DNA of 47,335 nt from Thermoprotei archaeon (GTDB lineage: Archaea > Thermoproteota > Thermoprotei_A > Sulfolobales > Acidilobaceae): assembly GCA_029335875.2 (NCBI GenBank), contig JARJMZ020000018.1, forward strand, positions 1-47,335, read 5' to 3'. A program made the translations under genes and the position numbers. Below are positions 43,759 to 47,335 of this stretch, in pieces. Position 1 is the first letter of the stretch; every line of letters starts with the position of its first letter. The notes under the pieces were generated by a model. That model did not search any database and had not been told where the DNA came from. It worked only from the letters and a program-made list of their open reading frames with translations.

Positions 43759-44658
43759 TTGAGTTTAAGTCTTGCAGCTTTATACGCCTTAGACACCCTC
43801 TTTTATGCCTCACTTATTTTTCTCATAGTTTCGGGTTTAAACATAATCTATGGAGTTCTAAGGATAGTTAACCTAGCGCACGCCACCCTTTTCGCCTTAG
43901 GAGCTTATACTGCTGCGTGGATCACTTCCACCTATATTGTTAAAGTTTTCGGGGATAGTTTGATTGCTTTAATCGCCCTCCCGCTTCTTACAGCAGCCAT
44001 AGTTACGGTTATCGCCTCCTTAGCCTTAGTCATGCCTATATTAGCATATGCTCACGGCAAGGGCGACGCTTTCCAGCTCATAGTGACTTTCGGCCTTCTC
44101 CTTGTTTTTGAAGAGCTCTTCCAAATAATATGGGGTAGGGCCCCCCTTGCAGCTAATCAAGCTTACTTCGCGTTGGGCTTCATGGATTTAATAGATAGAA
44201 AATATCCGGTTTATAAAATCATGGTGATAACGTTTACAGGATTCCTCGCAGTTATCCTGTGGTATATGATTTACAGGTCAAGGTTCGGCCTAGTTTTCAG
44301 GGCTGTCGCCATGGACCCTGAAATGAGCTCCGCCCTCGGAGTGAATATTGGCAGGGTTGTCGTAATGGCTATTATTCTAGCTTCAGTCTTAGCAGGGCTT
44401 GGAGGAGCACTTTACCTGCCAGTAGCCTCTATAGCGCCGGGAGTATCGTTAGAGTTCCTCATAATAGCCTTTGTCGGCCTCGTAATCGGGGGGCTTGGGA
44501 GTTTCGCGGGTTCCCTGATTGGAGCTTTTGTCGTCAGCTTTTTCAGGACTTTCAGTATAATATTCATCCCGGAGCTTGAACTAGTTGTTCTCTTCGCTGT
44601 GGCGGCTTTAGTGCTCCTCGTGAAACCAGAAGGTATAGGGGGTGGTAAAGGGTGGTAG
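43759..44658 (+). CDS. livH: ABC transporter permease, LivH type
   Basis: This 299-residue membrane protein of the LivH family has FLIVSGLNIIYGVLRIVNLAHATLFALGAYTA at its start and GLGGALYLPVASIAPG near the end, with about eight membrane helices. It forms the channel with LivM. The TTG start lies 49 nt after livK with GGGGGAG just upstream. Its end overlaps livM by 7 nt. Confidence 0.92.
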   Translation: MSLSLAALYALDTLFYASLIFLIVSGLNIIYGVLRIVNLAHATLFALGAYTAAWITSTYIVKVFGDSLIALIALPLLTAAIVTVIASLALVMPILAYAHGKGDAFQLIVTFGLLLVFEELFQIIWGRAPLAANQAYFALGFMDLIDRKYPVYKIMVITFTGFLAVILWYMIYRSRFGLVFRAVAMDPEMSSALGVNIGRVVVMAIILASVLAGLGGALYLPVASIAPGVSLEFLIIAFVGLVIGGLGSFAGSLIGAFVVSFFRTFSIIFIPELELVVLFAVAALVLLVKPEGIGGGKGW

Positions 44659-45656
44659 CTGCGAGCAGGGAGTTGGGCAATAGTCTTAGAGCGTTAATAG
44701 CCCTATCTATACTAATAGCTGTACTATACCCAATAATAGGATGGCTTAGGCCCGGGTTTGAAGTTATCCTCACATATGGGGTTATACTTGCTATTGCAGC
44801 TTTAGGGTTTAACCTCCTATTCGGCTATACAGGCCTTTTAAGTTTCGGTCATGCAGCGTTCTTCGGGGTAGGAGCTTACACTATAGGTCTAACACTGAAA
44901 TACTTAAACTTGAGGGCTCTCGAGGCTCAAATATTCATTGCAGTAGTTGCCGCCCTACTATTTTCTGCCCTGACAGGTTTTATAGTAGTGAGATATAGGG
45001 GGATATTCTTCGCCATACTAATTCTCGTAATAGCTCAAACACTATGGGGCTTCTACGTCAAGTTCTACCATATAACCGGGGGTACGGATGGGATTAGGAT
45101 CTTGAGGCCTGTGATACTAGGGTTTTACGATACTAGGGGTTTGGGATATGACGATTTCAACATGATCTACCACTACTATGCTCTAGCATGGTTCATCTTA
45201 ATGGCTTACCTGATGTGGAGGATAATTAACTCTCCATTCGGCTACACACTTAAAATGATAAGGGACGCTGAAGATAGAGCTCAAACGCTGGGAATAGACA
45301 CTTTCAAGTTTAAACTAGCCGCCTTCATAATATCAGCCCTATACGTGGCTGTAAGCGGGGCTCTATACGCCCCGCTCAACAGGATCGTCACGCCAGACCT
45401 AGCATACTGGACTGTCTCGGGGAAAATGGTGTTCATGTCGATACTTGGAGGGTTCACCTACTATATGGGCCCCATAGTGGGGGCATTGATCTACGTTTAC
45501 TTCGAGACAGTAGCTCAAGCTATAACAGTACACTGGTTCCTCATAATGGGGGTGTTAATAATAGCTACAATGGTTCTAACACCTACAGGCTTAATGGGGC
45601 TCGTGGACAGGCCGAGCTTCAAGAAAACTTTATCCCTCCTAAAGCTACCCATATGA
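44652..45656 (+). CDS. livM: ABC transporter permease, LivM type
   Basis: This 334-residue permease has ILAIAALGFNLLFGYTGLLSFGHAAFFGVGAYT, the LivM signature, and MIRDAEDRAQTLGIDTFKFKLAAF, the cytoplasmic loop that contacts the ATPases. About nine hydrophobic helices are seen. The GTG start overlaps livH by 7 nt. Confidence 0.93.
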   Translation: MVAASRELGNSLRALIALSILIAVLYPIIGWLRPGFEVILTYGVILAIAALGFNLLFGYTGLLSFGHAAFFGVGAYTIGLTLKYLNLRALEAQIFIAVVAALLFSALTGFIVVRYRGIFFAILILVIAQTLWGFYVKFYHITGGTDGIRILRPVILGFYDTRGLGYDDFNMIYHYYALAWFILMAYLMWRIINSPFGYTLKMIRDAEDRAQTLGIDTFKFKLAAFIISALYVAVSGALYAPLNRIVTPDLAYWTVSGKMVFMSILGGFTYYMGPIVGALIYVYFETVAQAITVHWFLIMGVLIIATMVLTPTGLMGLVDRPSFKKTLSLLKLPI

Positions 45657-45666
45657 GGTGGTTGGG

Positions 45667-46425
45667 ATGCTCGGTAAAATACTGCAAGTTTCAGGTTTAC
45701 GTAAGTATTTTGGAGGTGTTAAGGCTGTAGATGGAGTGTCCTTCACCATGGATGAGGGGGAGCGCCTCTTCATTGTGGGGCCTAATGGGGCCGGTAAGAC
45801 CACCCTAGTCAACTTGATTAGCGGCTACATAATGCCTGACTCCGGCACTATAATGTTTGATGGGAGAGACGTTACTAGGCTTAGCTTAGCTAGCAGGGTT
45901 GGAGTGGGGATCGCTAGAAGCTTTCAGCTCGTTAACGTCTTCTGGGGCCTCACAGTCCTAGAAAACCTTTCAATAGCAGTAGCTTCCAGGCTTAAAGTCA
46001 ACACTAACATGTTCAAGAGCCTTGAATCCTATAAGGCCGTATTAGAGGAGGCTTTAGAGCTGGCGGAGCTTTCAGGCTTAACAGAAGTCCTCGATAAAAG
46101 GCCCAGTGAGATTTCACAGGGGGACAGGAAACTCCTAGACATAGCTATCACTTTAGCCTTAAAACCCAAACTCGTAATGCTAGACGAGCCCACTAGCGGC
46201 GTTTCTACGCGCGAAAAATTCGAGGTCATGGATAGAGTGCTGAAAACCCTACACAGGTTTGGAGCTTCTAGCATAATAGTGGAGCATGACATGGAGGTTG
46301 TCAAGAAATATTCAAATAGGGTCCTCGTGATGCACGAAGGCAAGATCATAGGCGATGGCGCTCCAAGTGACATACTGTCTAAAGAAGATGTGAGGAGAAT
46401 ACTTTTAGGTGAGGCCTATGCTTAA
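45667..46425 (+). CDS. livG: ABC transporter ATPase, LivG type
   Basis: This ATPase of about 252 residues has Walker A GPNGAGKTT, signature EISQGDRKLLDIA, and Walker B LVMLDEPTSGVS, with the switch His in VEHDMEVV. The signature SQGDR departs from LSGGQ, as is common in the LivG group. I chose ATG 45667, since GAGGTGG lies a few nt upstream. GTG 45658 is the alternative. The end overlaps livF. Confidence 0.93.
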   Translation: MLGKILQVSGLRKYFGGVKAVDGVSFTMDEGERLFIVGPNGAGKTTLVNLISGYIMPDSGTIMFDGRDVTRLSLASRVGVGIARSFQLVNVFWGLTVLENLSIAVASRLKVNTNMFKSLESYKAVLEEALELAELSGLTEVLDKRPSEISQGDRKLLDIAITLALKPKLVMLDEPTSGVSTREKFEVMDRVLKTLHRFGASSIIVEHDMEVVKKYSNRVLVMHEGKIIGDGAPSDILSKEDVRRILLGEAYA

Positions 46426-47116
46426 AGTCGAAGGCCTCCAAGTATTTATAAAAGGGATTGAGATTTTAAGAAACGTGAGCCTCGAGGTGGAAGAAGGCTC
46501 CGTGGTATGCCTTCTAGGCAGGAACGGGGCCGGTAAGACTACCACGTTGAAAACCATAATGGGCTTCTATAAGCCTTCCAAGGGTAAAGTTGAAGTTGAC
46601 GGTGCAGATATAACATTCAAACCCGTCCATGAAAGGACCAGACATAAAATAGGTTATGCCCCCGAAGACTTGAAGATATTCCCCTGGCTTACAGTAGAGG
46701 AAAATATAAAGTTAGCAGCTAACACAGCTAAAAGAGACTACGAGGAGGCCACCAAGAAAATACTTCAAACATTCCCAGAACTAGAAAAGCTGCTAGGCAG
46801 AAAAGGCTACTATCTCAGCGGAGGCGAAAAAAGAATGGTGGCCATAGCGAGAGCCCTAGCACAAAACCCGAAATACCTCCTCCTAGACGAGCTCCTGGAA
46901 GGCCTCGCCCCCCGGGTAGCAGAGAGGCTCGCCACATCCCTAAAAGAGATAGCTAGCAAGGGGGTGGGAGTGTTAGTCGCAGAGTCTAACGTGGCGCTCG
47001 CTAAGATGGTTACGAGACAAGTCTATGTCATCGAGAGGGGCGAAATCATATATAGGGGTTCCATAGAAGACGCGCTGAAAGACCATAAAGTGGCCCCAGT
47101 ACTCGGGCTTCTATAA
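46418..47116 (+). CDS. livF: ABC transporter ATPase, LivF type
   Basis: This ATPase of about 232 residues has Walker A GRNGAGKTTT, signature YLSGGEKRMVAIARAL and Walker B YLLLDELLEGLAP. The residues after the Walker B Glu are LLEG instead of the common PSLG. ATG 46418 overlaps livG by 8 nt and has GGTGAGG upstream. GTG 46409 is a less likely start. It is the last gene of the importer operon and converges with the partial gene at 47152. Confidence 0.93.
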   Translation: MLKVEGLQVFIKGIEILRNVSLEVEEGSVVCLLGRNGAGKTTTLKTIMGFYKPSKGKVEVDGADITFKPVHERTRHKIGYAPEDLKIFPWLTVEENIKLAANTAKRDYEEATKKILQTFPELEKLLGRKGYYLSGGEKRMVAIARALAQNPKYLLLDELLEGLAPRVAERLATSLKEIASKGVGVLVAESNVALAKMVTRQVYVIERGEIIYRGSIEDALKDHKVAPVLGLL

Positions 47117-47151
47117 ATCTTCTCAAGCCCCAGCTCTATCTTCTACTTTCC

Positions 47152-47335
47152 TCAAAGCTGAGGGAAGTATGATGAGTAGTACTGTTTTAGAAGCCTTTCT
47201 ATGCCGAGTTTCGGCGTCTCCCTGTAGGCTCTATACGATATCTCGTTGTATTCATGCCTCCTAGTTTCATAGAGGTCTACTATGTTCTGTAGTTTTCTTA
47301 TCATGTCCTCATAGTCTTCTTCGTCTATTTTCCTA
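47152..47335 (-). CDS. C-terminal part of an unidentified gene (cut by the window edge)
   Basis: An open minus-strand frame of 60 residues runs from the right edge to TGA at 47152. It is charged and tyrosine-rich (DEEDYEDMIRKLQNIVDLYE, then HEYNEISYRAYRETPKLG, ending KQYYSSYFPQL) and looks like real helical coding sequence. The family cannot be told from this fragment. It faces livF across a 35-bp gap. Confidence 0.6.
   Translation of the reverse strand, partial: RKIDEEDYEDMIRKLQNIVDLYETRRHEYNEISYRAYRETPKLGIERLLKQYYSSYFPQL

Overview
The window looks like chromosomal DNA of a thermophilic archaeon of the Thermoproteota (Crenarchaeota). The evidence is a type I-A CRISPR-Cas interference operon with Csa5 and Csa3, a TFB whose zinc-ribbon region reads CPPDKIIFD as in crenarchaea, archaeal-type LeuRS and IleRS, RNase P protein Rnp4, a Nob1-like PIN protein, an ATP-dependent DNA ligase, mevalonate kinase, many GTG/TTG starts, TATA-box promoters and many very short leaders. 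The genus cannot be named from the sequence.

Region 1 (1-11.9 kb) is a CRISPR-Cas locus. A 71-repeat array (25-nt repeat, spacers mostly 35-47 nt) runs from 53 to 4740. The 8-nt handle ATAGAAAG and the degenerate last repeat place the leader at or beyond the left edge. The array ends 3 nt from the stop codon of the convergent, minus-strand operon csa5-cas7-cas5-cas8a-cas3'-cas3''. The CARF-HTH regulator csa3 lies upstream of that operon. An 11-bp inverted repeat directly upstream of the csa5 TATA box is a likely regulator site. No cas1, cas2 or cas6 is present in the window, so spacer acquisition and crRNA processing must be supplied from elsewhere.

Region 2 (11.65-14 kb) holds the most unusual signal. 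CRISPR-repeat-like elements sit outside the array in intergenic, promoter-like positions. Two loci, one upstream of csa3/moeA and one between ybaK and gdhA, share the same composite design: two repeat-like units 44-45 bp apart on the minus strand, a TTTAAATATT TATA-like box about 30 bp upstream of the first unit, and a 44-bp dispersed element (39/44 identical) ending about 122 bp before the next plus-strand gene. A further repeat with a 10-bp insertion abuts the gdhA TATA box, and a 3' half-repeat lies upstream of the tfb promoter.

Region 3 (12-28.5 kb) is mostly plus-strand housekeeping: moeA, ybaK-type deacylase, glutamate dehydrogenase, PHP phosphoesterase, deoC, a dihydropteroate-synthase-like protein, mevalonate kinase, tfb, BtpA family, fumarase, DUF371, NAD kinase, Nob1-like, DNA ligase and rnp4, with a minus-strand pilin-like gene. 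Region 4 (28.5-42.1 kb) holds leuS, a PhoH-KH ATPase, a rubrerythrin-VIT1 fusion, a TauE/SafE exporter with its DUF1634 partner, tRNA-Ser(GCT), an alcohol-dehydrogenase-like gene, a solo Cas4-like nuclease and ileS. Region 5 (42.1-47.1 kb) is a complete branched-chain amino-acid-type ABC importer operon (livK-H-M-G-F). Its binding protein carries a Tat signal. The window ends in the 3' part of a minus-strand gene.

Several plus-strand genes show a strong internal base gradient, T-rich at the 5' end and A-rich at the 3' end of the coding strand. This may be a property of the genome.
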